64,000 nucleotides of DNA from Alisma plantago-aquatica (GCA_963693085.1 OY856409.1:1334221415-1334285414); one strand, 5' to 3'. Positions 47,123-60,824 are shown, counted from the stretch's first letter. A program made the numbers and translations. Notes: generated from the sequence alone by a model not told the origin.

Positions 47123-49341
47123 TGTTGGGTTTTAGGGGAGACAGAGAAGGCAGCGAAAACAAAAAATTTCTCCCCAAACCCAGTATAAAGGAATCGCGTC
47201 AATGTCTATATAATAGGAAGGATGGTTTGTAGAGATGTACCTTGTCTCGAGGCTTTCTTGGAGACATTACCTCGCAGCTAGTGTGGTCTTCACCTCTGGT
47301 CTTGGTCAGTGTCTGTGCAGCTCCTGGTTTCACTGGGACTGTCGGGATTGACAACTATCCTCTGAGCTGCAGAAGTCTCCCTCCTCTGAAGTAGTCCACA
47401 CAGACCACCTAGAACTCTGATCACCTTGTCGCACAAGGCACCAGAAGGAGTCGTACCCTCCTATCAACGTACTAGTCACTGACACACTCTCCTACCACCA
47501 GTCGCTTTTCTATAGTTGTCTTTCCCTTGTTGTGCCTCCCTTATCGGGTAGCACTTGCTCGGGCTTTCCTAGGTTACCACAACTAGAGAGAACAACAACT
47601 TTACAGAGCAACTGGTGTTCTGAGTTGTGTTACATGAGAAGCCCCCAGTACCTCTATATATAGGAGGGTCATGGGATAGGGTTCTCAAACCCGGGTAATG
47701 CGGGACTAAAGTAGGAGTAGAAGGGTTCGAGATTCTCCACAAAAACAACCAACTGCGCCACCTGAAACGATCGTTTCAAGCATGAAACAGTCGGTTGGGG
47801 ACCTGAGCCGATTGGTTCACACCTGAACCGATCGGTTGGGACACCTGAAATGGTCAGTTCACTTCTGAACCAGTCGGTTCACTGCCCTAGTCAGTTCCAG
47901 ATTGACTTTTCCTCTTTTGTTTCGAATTGACCCAAATACCAATCCTTGTTCCAATCAAATTGGAAAAGTGAAATGAAAGGAAATTTCTCACCAACCTGAC
48001 TTTTCCAACTTTCTCGATTGGACAAGTTGAGCCGATCGGTTCAACCCTTGAACTGGTCGATTCACCCTATCCTAAGCTAATCGACTCACCAACCTGAGCC
48101 GATCGGTTCACCAAGCTGAATCGATTGGTTCATCATATGAGCCGATTGGTTGGGAGTGCAGACTGTGCAAAATCAGTCAATTGTAGTTTCAATCAATCTG
48201 ATACTCTAATCAATCAGTCCAATACCTTGAACACTATGATACTGAGCTATCAATTGATTGAGTGTTTAATTGAACTACTAAACTCCTTTAGTAATCAATA
48301 TAAACATCATTTGTGGATAAACTCCTCTTCTAGGTTAAATCCTATGTGTGTGACCCTGCAGGTCCATTTCACATTGGCAGTGAAAGTCCATAACACTTAT
48401 GACTTCACAAGCAAAGAGCGGTGCCTAGTCGCACATCAGTGCTACCCAAGTGAAAAGGAAAGTTGGAGAAAAACTTTTAATCCTACAATTCGTGAATGGT
48501 GTTACAGTGAATGTATAATTCCTTTGTCACTGATATCCCGAATGAACTCAAGGCATGGAACAATCATCCTGTCAACGTTCATTCACTTTCTTGATTTCAG
48601 AGTAGATTGGAGGAGATATGTATGACATCAATATCACATACTGATTCACACATGTGTGCGCACGCCTATCTCAATCCTACTCATCAAGTGGCCTTGGATA
48701 TCAAACTCCCTCAGGAGGGACAAATCCCATATCTATCACTCACCCCAAAAAAGCCCCATGTGTCAAAGACACCCAATCATCACCTTAATAACAACCCATG
48801 TTTCAGGACTGCATTTGATGATGTCAAAGTGTACCCAACGACATGTGTTGAGTGTAGTGATTTTAGGTCAAAGAATCACACTCACCACTATCACTGTGAG
48901 AACTGACTGTGACTACCATGTCATGGTTCCATGTGTCAAACTCACAGTGGGTCTCTCTGGTACACTTTTTCTCTAACAAGTACCTATGTGTTTGGTTTGA
49001 TATCTCCATATCATGACTAATGAGATTCTATCATTAACCAACACCACAATCTAGTCTTGTGTGTCATTGTTGTCTATCTACCTTCCACAATGACATCCGA
49101 CTAGGTCCATAATGAGAATGTACAAACTCTTAGCATCTGTATGATCTCATCGTTCAGTTCCTCAACCTGAAAGCATACATCATTGAGTACTGTCATTCTC
49201 TAGACATTCAATATGTTCTATCATTATATCATATGACTGAACCAGAAAGAACTAGAAGCTTGCCTTTGATGTTTATCAAATCAATCTTAATGTATCCCAC
49301 CAATCATCCCATGATTGTCTCTCAGGGCATACATACCAATA
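47123..49341 (-). repeat. Copia X2 3' LTR
   Basis: 2219 bp. Minus-strand TATA (TATATATA, 47655-47662) is followed upstream, at 47760-48150 in window coordinates, by an array of at least ten ACCGATCGGTTCA-type words. The minus-strand start has changed from TGTTGG to TATTGG. Confidence 0.92.
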
Positions 49342-51850
49342 GACTCCCACTTGCATTGCGAGCCAATCACCCTTGAATCATATTCATAGTGATCTTCAAA
49401 CCTGTCTCACGTGTCACTATGCTCTATTGCTTACGTAGTGAGTTATGGCAACATCTTGCCAAAGTCAGTATTAATTGCATGTCTCTCATCTCTTCATTGT
49501 ACATCACACGTATGAGATGGAGTTTCCGTAATGTGCGATCTAGTATTCCTTTGCTAGCCTTTAGCCACATTGCATGACCAAGCACCCCTAACTTGTCAAC
49601 AATGACCGGAATAACTATAAGTTCATCTCATGAACTTCTAGATCCATATAGTATCCACAACTGTTCTCTAACACACAGATACTCGACATTTCCTTTTAAA
49701 CAGCTTTATTGGAACGTTTCCATTTATCAACAAACATTCACTTTATATATCTTATATATATTTTGCAATTAATTTTCTATCCTTTTTGGAAGTTCGCATC
49801 AGTGTAACTCAGTACAGTGAACCCTTCCTTTTTTCCATAGAACTAGTACTTCTCAAGTACTTATCAAGTTCTTATGGTATTCCAGTAACTTTTACTAGAA
49901 CTAGACAGACATCCACTCGTCATGTCCCACATACGAGTTATCAAGATGATCATATCATATTGTCATGTCCTACATACACGATGATTGCCTTTTATTCTTG
50001 CCATGTCCATACATGCAAGATAATGGGATGATTACATACATGATAGATCCATATCTATTCTTAGTGATTCCATTCTTCATAAGAATTGGACACTTGGTCT
50101 TGGGATACTAACTCCATGTAACATGGACAAGTTTTCTCCCACTGAATCTGTGCACATTGAACCCTTCAGTATAGATTGCCAATGTATGCTCTCTCTTTTT
50201 AGGTCAAGAGGTTTTTGAGAACTATCTCTATAGATCTCTATTCCTATCACATAGGAAACATCTCTATCTTCCTTAAAAATATTTTCACAAAGGATTTTAT
50301 TCTAGAACATCTCATTCCTCATCAACATGTGGAATGCAAATACGCTCCCACTAAATCATAGATCCCTTCTTCATCTTTGTCATATCAGTCAAACCCTTTG
50401 ACCATATTATCAAAGTAAAGATCCCAGTTTTGAGTTGCTTGTACTCAATCAATCACATTGATTAGTCCATTGTAACTTATAGACTTCATTTGCATTAATG
50501 GATTCATAAACCTTATAGGTTGTGTCACGTACACATCCTTGTGTTATTCCTCACAGGAATGCAATTTTAGTATCGTATGCCAAATCTTTAGTCATTAAGT
50601 TGCAATCAACAAGCATCATCCTTCTCAAAATGTTCTCCATGTGTCTTAACGCTTAAGACTCATTCGCACTTATGGATTTCATCCCAATGGGTGCTACCAT
50701 CAAGGTCATACCTTTTGGTTCACATGGGAAGTCATTTAGGATGTAATGGTCATAAACCATAACTCAAAATCTAGTTCCTCATATTCATCTAGATAGCTGA
50801 CTCATCACATGATCAACTCATCACATAGATAATCAAGCTGTATCTATCAAGGATATACGAACTCACAACTCCTTGTGATTCTTAATGTCCTTTATTAGTG
50901 TGGTGTATTCTTTATTTAATAAGAACTTAGCTATTTGATAATCATCCCCTAACTCCTTAGAGTACGACTCCTTTTGATTTAGACATCACCATGCCTTAAT
51001 AATGAGCTCACTATGATACACTATCATAATCACTCACAAGGTTCTCAAACATTTGTTCCAAATATTTCATTCATTGATCTCGTAAAGAATTAACATTTTA
51101 CCTAATTTGTACTTCATCTATGATATTCTTGAACACTTCAAGATATTCATATTGGTATTTCTCTAAACACCATTTGAAGTATTAGCATTGACTCCAATAG
51201 GAATGTGAATGCATCACATGTATTATACCTAATAGGATAATCATTCTCCCACTACCACTAGTGAAGATTGATTAATCATGTCTAAGAGATTCATGTCTCT
51301 TATTGGTTCTCTAACCAAAAGAGTCTAGATTTATCCATCATATGGAAACTTGAAATGAATTTCTCATGATTTATGCTAATTTGATTGTTTGAGTTATCAA
51401 TAACTTTTAGGTATCATTTTATCTTATGCATACCAAGTATCACAAGATAAACATGGCATTGCCACAAAGATCATATCTTTGAAACATCAACTATATTGAT
51501 AGCCATCCTTATCTCAACAAGATGCAACAATAAAGTGTTTCTATTGGCAAATTGAAACTGCAGTTCTCAACTCTATTTCGTGCCCTTTAGGCTGAAATAA
51601 ACTGAAGGATACTCCTATCTATGGCAGCAACACTTGCTTCAATGATGGGTACTCCTTTCTTGGTCCTTTCGTAAAGGCCATCACTTCTTTGTAGATCTTA
51701 CATATCACATATGTCAGATCTTCATCTTGGTATCATATACCTCAGAAGCGGTTCATTTCATGATACCTTAGGTGGAGATCTCCATCCCCTCATTCTTCTT
51801 CTTTTGTTCTTCCAGATATAGAGGGAATTTCCCTCATTCCCTTTCCCCAT
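49342..51850 (-). pseudogene. pol: Copia X2 pol, decayed
   Basis: On the minus strand the RT-RNase H end reads RKLHLIR near 49520. Around 50,200-50,280 there is DRDVSYVIGIEIYRDSSQK, equivalent to the SYVLGIKIYRD segment of Copia RT. APIGMKS.. and KIAFL near 50,560-50,720 match the start of RT. Integrase is too eroded to call. Frames shift many times. Confidence 0.6.
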
Positions 51851-52650
51851 GTGCCTTGAGGCTGAAGATGGCTTGGATTGCTGGTTAGCATCATAACACT
51901 TCTTTGCTTTGCCCTTGTCCTTGCCTTTAAGACTTACCCTTCATTGATCACATCAGACATTAGGGTTTGTCTTTCTTCATAATTGCCTCTACCGTCCTCA
52001 ACATGTCCAACAACTTTGTCAATGCTTGTCAAAGTTGTTCATGTCATAGTTGATCATGAACTATATGAGTCTCACAACATTTGTAGTATCATACCAGTAG
52101 CCAACTCTTGGATCAAAGGGAATCCTTCTTAATCATGTTTTTCCACATACTCAATCACATTGAGTATGTGAATACCTTACTGGATCTCCTTCTGTCATAC
52201 TAGGACAGTGTCTTGGAGACATCATATGTCTCATGTTGTCTCTGCAACTCATAGTTCAGAGAACACAACATCAAGAACTTCACATCAATGGCATCCTCGG
52301 TATGCTTCCATAAGCATACTTTCAGCCATTGGTGTGGTGGGATCGAGTTCATCTGGTTTTGGTATAACTAGGACTCAGAGCTTTCGCTCTTTGATTGAGA
52401 ACACTTCTCAATGTCCTAACCAGTCGTGGAATTATTCCCATTTAATTTGTTAGTCTTAAGGACCAATCACAAATAAAGTGATTATTGTTGATTAGCCACT
52501 TATTGTTCAAAAGGAAATATATGCAATTTAGTCCAGAAACTCCTTTTTGACTTGATTGATTTGAAAAAGGTTTTACGATATAATTAGGACTTTAATTAAT
52601 TACTGCTCCCACTATTTTGTTCAAATTGATAGCCCTCACTGTCAATTCAA
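51851..52650 (-). pseudogene. gag: Copia X2 gag, decayed
   Basis: Minus-strand text FMINYDMNNFDKH (about 52010-52055) matches FVMNYNMNDFDKS of X1 gag, followed by a Lys-rich region. No open frame longer than about 80 codons survives. Confidence 0.6.
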
Positions 52651-53884
52651 AAGATTGCAGCGTACAATCTTCTAGTGAGCAAGATCCGTATTTCATCAAG
52701 TCATGAGTCAGCTTTGGCTGATCGCCCACAATCTTGACTATTTAGGTAGGCCATCATACCAATCAACTCTTTGATAGATGACATGCGCAACTCCTTGCCA
52801 TTCATCCCATACATCTGGGCTTAGACTCTCTAAGAATCACCAGCTAAGTCTAACCCAAAAGCTGACACGGTAAACATGCACCCTGCTTTGGCAGAACCTA
52901 CATATCTACCCTTCACACTTCCGCAAGATAGACGGTGCACCACGCTTTGGCATAACCTATGCTTGGTCGATCGAGTTTTTCATGTGTGACACTAATGGAA
53001 GGCGTATAAGACTTAATATTTTAATGAGGGGTTTGATTTTTATAGGTACATATACATATCCAATCACCACAATACATAGTATGTATCATATACATGCTAT
53101 ATCCCACATAAAACATGTGAAATGATAAAAGTGATGATTATGGCCATCCTAATGTGATTCCTCGAGCCAACAGGAATCACTATCATCTAGGTCCACATCA
53201 TATGTAACCTGTACAAGATGAATTTTGTGCTTTGCCATTCTGGGTTTGATCAACTCATCTCCATGATTGATCAGCTCACCATCAGGTCGGTCAGTTGGGT
53301 GCCACCAGCTGATCGATTGACTCCTCGAACCGATCAGTTCACCTGGTCGTAGTGCATCTCCTCAGGTCACCATCCGCTCATCTCACTCCTTGAACCGGTC
53401 GTTTGGAACTCCAATCGATCGGTTCACACCTTGAACCGATCGTCGCTGTCATCGTTAGGTTGTCCGCCGTTCTTTGACATAATTGGAAATAAAAGTTCTA
53501 TCCTATTTACATTTGAATTGGGAAACCTTGAGTTACATTTGAGGGGAGCAAAGGTAGGAAAGAAATTTCAAGTTATCTCAAGTTACACCAGGAAAGGGAG
53601 ATAGGGAATCGGTGCGCAGACCGAGATACAAGCAACCACAATTCAACCAAGCACACATACATAGGGTTTATTGCCATAACCACGGTATACATCCACCACT
53701 AAACACATTTAAGGGCAATGTGTATCGAGTGCATTCATATTACATATCATATATGATATTGGGATTTGTGGATTTAGGATTGGACATTCATAAATCCAAT
53801 TTTATTCGCATTGTATGCAATAAATAAAGGCGACAAACCAAAATCAATCACATCGATAATTTTAAAGTATAGAGCAGTTGATGT
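52651..53884 (-). other. Copia X2 5' leader with motif array
   Basis: No gene. At about 53255-53455 several CGATCGGTTCA, GAACCGATC and CCGGTCG words cluster, matching the position of the X1 leader array. Confidence 0.6.
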
Positions 53885-53897
53885 GGCTCTGATACCA
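53885..53897 (-). other. Primer-binding site, tRNA-iMet type (X2)
   Basis: Minus strand TGGTATCAGAGCC, a perfect match, one base from the LTR. Confidence 0.9.
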
Positions 53898-53898
53898 C

Positions 53899-56114
53899 TG
53901 TTGGGTTGTAGGGGAGACAAAGAAGGCAGCGGAAATAAAAAAATTCTCCCCAAACCCAGTATAAAGGAATCACGTCAACGTCTATACAATAGGAAGGATG
54001 GTCTGTAAAGGCGTACCTTGTCTCGAGGCTTGCTCGGCGACATTACCTCGCAGCTAGTGTGGTCTTCACCTCCGGTCTTAGATGGTGTCTCTGTAGCTCC
54101 TGGTCTCACCAAGACTGTCGGGATTGACAACTATCCACTGAACGGCAGAAGTCTCCCGCCTCTGAAGTAGTCCACACAGACCACATGGAACTCTGATCAC
54201 CTTGTCGCACAAGACACCGGAAGGAGTCGTACCCTCCTGTCAGCATACTAGTCATCGACACTCTCTCCTGCCACCAGTCACTTTTCTACAGTTATCTTTC
54301 CCTTGTTGTACCTCCCTTATCAGGTAGCACTTGCTCGGGCTCTCCTGGTTACCACAACCAGAGAGAACGACAACTTTACAGAGCAACTGGTGTTCTGAGT
54401 TGTGTTACATGAGAAGCCCTCAGTACCCCTATATATATAGGAGGGTCATGGGATAGGGTTCTCTACCCCGGGAAATGCGGGACTAAAGCAGGAGTAGAAG
54501 GGTTCGAGATTCTCCACAAAAACAACCAATTGTGCCACCTGAACCCATTATTTCAAGCATGAAATGGTCAATTGGGGACCTGAGCCAATCGGTTCACACC
54601 TGAACCGATCGGTTGGGACACCTAAAATGGTCGGTTCACTTCTAAACCGGTCGGTTCACTGCCCTAGTCAGTTCTTGATTGACTTTTCCTCTTTTGTTTT
54701 GAATTGATCCAAATACCAATCCGTGTTCCAATCAAATTGGACAAGTGAAACGAAAGAAAATTTCTCACCAACCTGACTTTCCCAACTTGCTCAGTTGGAC
54801 CAGTTGAGCCGATCAGTTTAACCATTGAACCGATCGGCTCACCCTGTCCTGAGCCAATCGACTCACCAACCTGAGCCGATTGGTTCACAAAGTTGAGCCG
54901 ATCGGTTCATCATATGATCTGATTAGTTGGGAATGCAGATTGTGCAAAATCATTCAATTGTAGTTTCAATCAATCTGATACTCTAGTCAATTAGTCCAAC
55001 ACATTGAACACTATGATACTGAGCTATCAATTGATTGAGTGTTTAATTGAACTACTAAACTCCTTTAGTAATCAATCTAAACATTATTTGTGGATAAACT
55101 CCTCTTCCAAGTTAAATCCTATGTGTGTGACCCTGCAGGTCCATTTCATGTTGGCAGTGAAAGTCCATAACACTTATGACTTCACAAGCAAAGAGCGGTG
55201 CCTAGTCGCACATCAGTGCTACCCAAGTGAAAAGGAAAGTTGGAGAACAACTTTCAATCCTACAATCTATGAATGGTGTTACAGTGAATGTATAATTCCT
55301 TTGTACAGATATCCCTAATGAACTCAAGGCATGGAACAGTCATCCTATCAACGTTCATTCACTTTCTTGATCTCAGAGTAGATTGGAGGAGATATGTATG
55401 ACATCAATATCACATACTGATTCATACATGCGTGCATACACCTATCTCAATCCTACTCATCAAGTGGCCTAGGATATCAAACTCCCTCAGGAGGGACAAA
55501 TCCCATATCTATCACTCTCCCCTCAAAAGCCCCATGTGTCAAAGCCACCCAATCATCACCTTTATAACAACCCATGTTTCAGGACTGCGTTTGATGATGT
55601 CAAAGTGTACCCAACGACATGTGTTGAGTGTAGTGATTTCAGGTCAAAGAATCACACTCACCACCATCACTGTGATAACTGACTGTGACTACCATGTCAT
55701 GGTTCCATGTGTCAAACTCACGGTGGGTCTGTCTGGTACACTTGTTCTCTAACAAGTAATGTGTTTGGTTTGATATCTCCATATCATGACTAATGAGATT
55801 GTGTCATCATCCAACACTACAATCTAGTCTTGTGTGTCATTGTTGTGTATCTACCTTCCATAATGACATCTGACTAGGGACATAATGAGAATGTACAAAC
55901 TCTTAGCATTCGTATGATCTCATCATTCAGATCCTCAACCTGAAAGCATACGTCATTGAGTAATGTCATTCTCTAGACATTCAATCTATTCTATCATTAT
56001 CTCATATGATTGAACCAGAAAGAATTGTAAGATTTCCTTTGATGTTTATCAAATCAATCTTAATGTATCCCACCAATCATCACATGATTGGCTCTCAGGG
56101 CATACATACCAACA
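53899..56114 (-). repeat. Copia X2 5' LTR
   Basis: 2216 bp. Minus-strand TATA (TATATATA) is near 54432-54439 and the ACCGATCGGTTCA array at about 54540-54915. It differs from the other LTR at very roughly one position in 10-15 by eye. Confidence 0.92.
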
Positions 56115-56119
56115 GTTTG

Positions 56120-56175
56120 GGCTGGAGGTTTTATTCTTCAAATCATTAGTAGAGAGGTGGCTTCACTTCTTTATA
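56120..56175 (+). repeat. Element Z 3' LTR, right part
   Basis: GCTGGAGGTTTTATTC..TTCTTTATA continues the LTR cut at 47122 and corresponds to the end of the Z 5' LTR (..TTCCTTACA). The final ACA is changed to ATA. Confidence 0.88.
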
Positions 56176-58750
56176 CTCGACATAGGAAATATCTTCATCT
56201 AACTCAACCTCTACTGGTTGAATTGTCTGCTCTGTATCTGGATGACACTTTCTTAGCATAGAGATATGGAAAACATTATGTATCATGTGTAGCTCTAGCG
56301 GTATCTCTGACTTCTATGATACCTTTCCAACACGAGCCAAGATAGGGTATGATCCCATAAATTTAGGGGCCAACTTGCCCTTCTTCCCAAATCTTAGTAC
56401 ACCTTTCCAAGGAGATACCTTAAGATATACTTTGTCCCACACTTGGAACTCAAGTGGTCTATGATGGTTATCTTCATAAGATTTTTGTCTGTACTGGGCT
56501 ACTTTCAAATACTATTGTATTACTTTAATCTTCTCTATAGTCTGTTGTACAAGCTCAGGACCCAAAAGTTGATACTCACCAGTTTCATACCAGCAAAGTG
56601 GAGACCGACAACGTCTCCCATAAGAGCCTCATATGGAGCCATACCTATGCTTTGTTGATAACTATTATTGTAAGCGGACTCTATTAGACTTATATGTACA
56701 TCCCAACTACCAAGAAACTACAATACACATGCCTTTAAGAGATCCTCTAAAGTATGAATAGTCCTTTCAAACTAGACATTCTTCTGTGGATGGAAAGTTG
56801 TGTTGAATCTCATATATGTTCCCATCACTGAATGCAGATGTTCCCATAAATGACTTGTAAACTACAGACCTCTGTCAGATACTATAGTCACTGGAATGCC
56901 ATGTAGACGGACTATCTCATCAACATATACTTGTGCCAACTTCTCTGTTGTAAATGTTGTCTTAACTGGAAGAGAGTGAGCTGACTTAGTCAATCTATCT
57001 ACTATCACCCATATGGAATCATGAACTTTGGTTGTCCTAGGAAGACCAACCACAAATTCCATAGTAATATGATCCCATTTCCACTACAGTACTAGCAAAG
57101 GTTGTAGTGTTCCTATAGGTTTCTAATGCTCAGCCCTCACCTACTGAAAAATTGGACATCTGGCAACAAACTCTACCACATTATGCTTTGATCCTGACCA
57201 CCAATACAAATCCTTTAGGTTGTGGTACATATTAGTAATTCTAGGATGCATTGCATATATCAAGGAGTGAGCTTCTTCTAGTACCATCTTCCTCAACCCA
57301 TCAACATCAGGAACTATGATCCTGTTATGGAAACAAATTGTACCATCATCTGTCTCATTAGAGCCATCATAATTTTCTCTGCCAATCCCCGATCGGATAT
57401 TTTGTATCACAGTATCATTTTTTTGTGCCTCACTAATTTGTTTTCTCAAAGTTGGTTTAACCTGTAACTATGCCAACAGACCTGCTAGCAATGAAACTTC
57501 TAGTTGTGCATTCATCTATAAAAGAGAGACTAGAATATCCCTCTTATGCCACACCAAGGAATATAATTGTGCATTGTCTACATATGGTGATGAAGACGAG
57601 TTCCTAGTTGACGCATCAGATACCATATTTACTTTACCTAGATGGTAATCTATTGTGCAATCATAATCCTTAATCAGCTCCATCCATCTCCTCTACCTCA
57701 TAGTCAACTCTTACTTTGAGAAGATATATTGTAGATTCTTGTGGTTGATGGAGATTTGACACTTCTCTCCATAAAAGTAGTGCCTCCCTATATTTAAGGA
57801 ATGGACCGCCACTGCAACATCCATATCATGTGTTGGATAGTTTTCCATATATTTCTTAAGATGTCGTGAAGCAAAAGAAATCATGTTTTTATCATGCATC
57901 AACACACATCCCAACCCAATCTTCAAAGCATCGTAATAGACAATATAGAATTTCCCTTACTCTTGCAGTAGTAACATCGATGCACTAGTCAAGTTTTCTT
58001 TCAATTGTTAGAAAGAATGTTGACACTTATCAGTCGAAGAAAAGGAACATCCTTCCTAATTAACCTAGTTCGGGGTAACGCTATAGAACTAAACTCTTTG
58101 ATAAACCTCATGTAGTAGCCTGGAAAACTTAGGAAACTACAAATATCTATCAGTGTCTTGGGATGTTCCCACTCTAGTACATATTTAACCTTCATAGGGT
58201 CTTAAAAAACACCTTTAGCTGATATAACATGTCCTAGAAAAGACAATTCCGACAACTAGAATTTGCACTTGCTCAACTTGGAATATAACTTTTGCTTCCT
58301 CAACAAAGTCAATGCCTGAAAAAGGTGTTGTTCATGCTGCTAACTATCCTTAGAGTATATTAGGATGTCATCTATGAACACGGCCACACACTAATCCATA
58401 TAGGAACTAATCACCCTATTCATCAGACCCATGAAAGTTTTTAGTGCATTGGTTAGCCCAAACGGCATAACCACAAACTCATAATGACCATACCTAGTCC
58501 TAAAAGATGACTCAGGTATGTCATCCACCTAAATCCTCAACTGATGATAATCTAACTTGAGGTCTGTTTTTGAAAACACAATTGCACCTCTCAACTGATT
58601 AAAAAGGTCATCAATCCCTTGGAAATAAATATTTTTCTTTATCATCACTTTATTCAAATGTTGGTAATCTATACACAACCTCATTGAATTGTCCTTCTTC
58701 TTGATAAACAACATAAGAGAACACCAAGGGGAAGTGCTCGACTTGATGAA
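56176..58750 (-). pseudogene. pol: Element Y pol: RT-RNase H-integrase
   Basis: Reading leftward, RT begins [20 protein letters not shown] (58714), then [15 protein letters not shown] and FIDDILIYS (about 58345-58375). RT-RH connection FLSFPGYYMRFIKEFSS lies near 58125. RNase H GLGCVLMHDKN is at about 57890-57920. The integrase zinc finger (57141-57449) has its last Cys changed to Phe (CPIF for CAVC). The core D residues are in MEFVVGLP and VSDRGL, and the Glu in FERTIHTLED is kept. The C-terminal part PLEFQVWDKVYLKVSPWKG is at about 56400-56460. Many stops and frameshifts make it inactive. Confidence 0.88.
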
Positions 58751-59501
58751 ACCCTACTCTAATAGTTCCTACAACTGTTTCTTTAACTCTTGCATCTCTG
58801 TCAATGCCATCATGTAAGGTGATTGTGTTAAAGGTTGTGTTCCATAAACAAAGATTGATTTCAAAATCAATCTCTCTAGGAGGGGTAACTCTAGGAAATT
58901 CCTCAAGAAATACATCCTCAAATTCTTTCACCACTGGTACCTCCTGGATACTATGGCCTCTTGCCTTGGTATCCACAACATGTGCTAAGAAATCCTCACA
59001 TCCTTGTCTCATCAACCTCTATGCAGTCATATATGACATCAAACACGTGGGAAGAATCTTCCTATCACTTTGGAAGATTCAGGAGACATCTCCATCATGG
59101 AATGTTTCTATCTTATTACTATAGTCCAACACCACCTTTTAATTTTCCAAGGTAGTCATCCCTAGGATCACATCAAATTCATGCATATTAAGTGGCAAAA
59201 GATCCACTTGAATGATGTGTCCTGAGAAATAAAGAATGCAAGAGGAACATACATATCGTAACTTTGCGGAACCAACCAAAGAAGTCTTTAACTGCAGGCT
59301 ATCAGACATATAACTAATAGGTAGATAACAACTACTTATCACTTCTCTAGTGATAAATGAGTGTGTTGCACCCGGGTCAACTAGTATAGATACAAAACAA
59401 GAAGCAGACAAATCAGAATGAAATAACTCCATCTGACCCATCATGAACCCTGGATTGACCACTACTTCTGGTTGGCTCATAGAATTGAACCTAACTGTCA
59501 C
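58751..59501 (-). pseudogene. Element Y aspartic protease region
   Basis: An open frame of 120 codons (59139-59501) contains FVSILVDPGATHSFI, where relatives have DSGATHSFI, so the DSG active site has become DPG. HEFDVILGMTTLEN follows, equivalent to the FDVILGMDWL segment. The rest of this region (58650-59015) joins protease to RT, with VVKEFEDVFLEEFP recognisable. Confidence 0.8.
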
Positions 59502-60820
59502 TTGTTGTCATCCATGTTTTGTGCTAGTCTGAGCAGAGGAACCTTCTTGGGATGCCTGACCACATCCTCTAATACCACCACTACCAAATTTTCATTGTTC
59601 TAATCCTTGGTGACTCTACCTTGGTTGTTGAGTCACCTCCTCATCTTTAATAGGGCAATATGACCTTGTATGCCTGGTATGTCTACACCTAAAGCAATTC
59701 TTGCTCCCATACCACAAACTAGATGGCCATGTCACTATAACTGATGATGTGTTGTGGGATCCAGCTGGTGGAAAATTGTGACCTATACCCCTACTCAGGG
59801 TCTACTGGGATGGAGTGAATGATCTATGCTCAGTAAATCTCGACCTTTGTTGTGGTTTTGGTGGAGTAAACCTTGGATTCTTAAAGCCTCTAGATAATTT
59901 TCCTTGGAACTAAGCCAATCATCTATTAGCATTAGATTCATGCTTCTCTATGGAATACCTCTCAATCTGCCTTACCAACTCCACAAAGGTGGAAAACCTT
60001 TCTCTATTCTCCAAGGCTGACGTTGTAGTAGTCAACTTTGTACGCGGTCCCTTCTCAAATCTATGAATCCTTTCCTTATTTGTAGCTGCCATATGTAGAT
60101 AGAAGCTCAAAAGCTCCATAAACTTTGATTCATACTCATTGATAGTCATCGCTCCCTGACAAATCTTCTTGAACTAAGAGATTTTTTGATCTAGGTAAGT
60201 ATCCAAAAAGTATCGAATGACAAATTCCCATAAAAAATCATCTGATCCTATCACAACTTCTAGCCTTTTCTCTTCCTCTATGGCCCACCAGTGTCTAGCA
60301 CTACCTTTCAATAGGTAAAAAAACATGATTAACTTTGTCCTCTTCAGGGATGTTCAAAATACTAAACTCTTTCTCCAACTTCATTAGCCACATGTCGGCG
60401 TCTGCTGGGTCAGAATTACCAACATATTCAATCACCCCAACACCTCTAAGACATTCAAACATCTTCCTGATACCTTTAGATTCCACATAAGGGACAGATC
60501 CCCTATCTTGAGGAACTAGTGCTCTGTCCGCTAAATGTGTAATCGTGGCCATCATCTGTCCGAACATGGATTGAAATGTCGGTCGAGCTATAGTTGTCGC
60601 ATAAAATTGAGGCATCGTGGGCTGCTCTGGTCGTGCTTATGGCACTCTCTAATCTCATGCTTGTCTCCTAGAACCACCTACTGGTGCAACATAGCTACTT
60701 TCTACATGTTCTTCATATCCTCCAGACATATATGCATAAGCATAATCTATGATTAGATATGATGGATTCATATAAACAGACTCAAACCTAAGTCTTGTGT
60801 CCCTGTAAACTCAGCAAACC
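59502..60820 (-). pseudogene. gag: Element Y gag with CCHC zinc knuckle
   Basis: The N-terminal half is open from 60615 to 60301 and includes ADMWLMKLEKEFSILNIPEE, the Gypsy capsid pattern (W...LEK.F). MTINEYESKFMELLSF (60149) follows in another frame. The knuckle CFRCRHTRHTRSYC at about 59650-59698 has CX2CX4HX4C spacing. Several stops and frame changes interrupt it. Confidence 0.8.
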
Positions 60821-60824
60821 TAGA

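Larger units (their letters stand above)
47123..56114 (-). mobile_element. Ty1/Copia retrotransposon, copy X2 (inverted)
   Basis: 8992 bp with LTRs 47123-49341 and 53899-56114, GTTTG flanks, a minus-strand primer site at 53885-53897 and a polypurine tract at 49342-49353. It is the same family as X1 in the opposite orientation. Its LTR pair is clearly closer to each other than the X1 pair, yet pol is full of stops. Confidence 0.94.
39710..56175 (+). mobile_element. LARD-type non-autonomous LTR element Z
   Basis: LTRs 39710-43028 and 43753-47122 plus 56120-56175 start TGTAACATAC; the first ends TTACA and the second TTATA. The interior between them is only 724 bp. It has a tRNA-iMet primer site and a polypurine tract but no gag or pol beyond a few tail codons. 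Flanks CTTAG (left) and CTCGA (right) look like a degraded 5-bp target duplication in the pol of element Y. Large LTRs with a short non-coding interior define LARD-like elements, which need proteins from a related helper. The second LTR carries Copia X2. Confidence 0.88.

Noticed and set aside
48125..48625. 166-codon open frame in Copia X2 LTR
   Set aside because: It lies antisense within an LTR, and the paired LTR copy keeps only part of it, with changes and a frame break.
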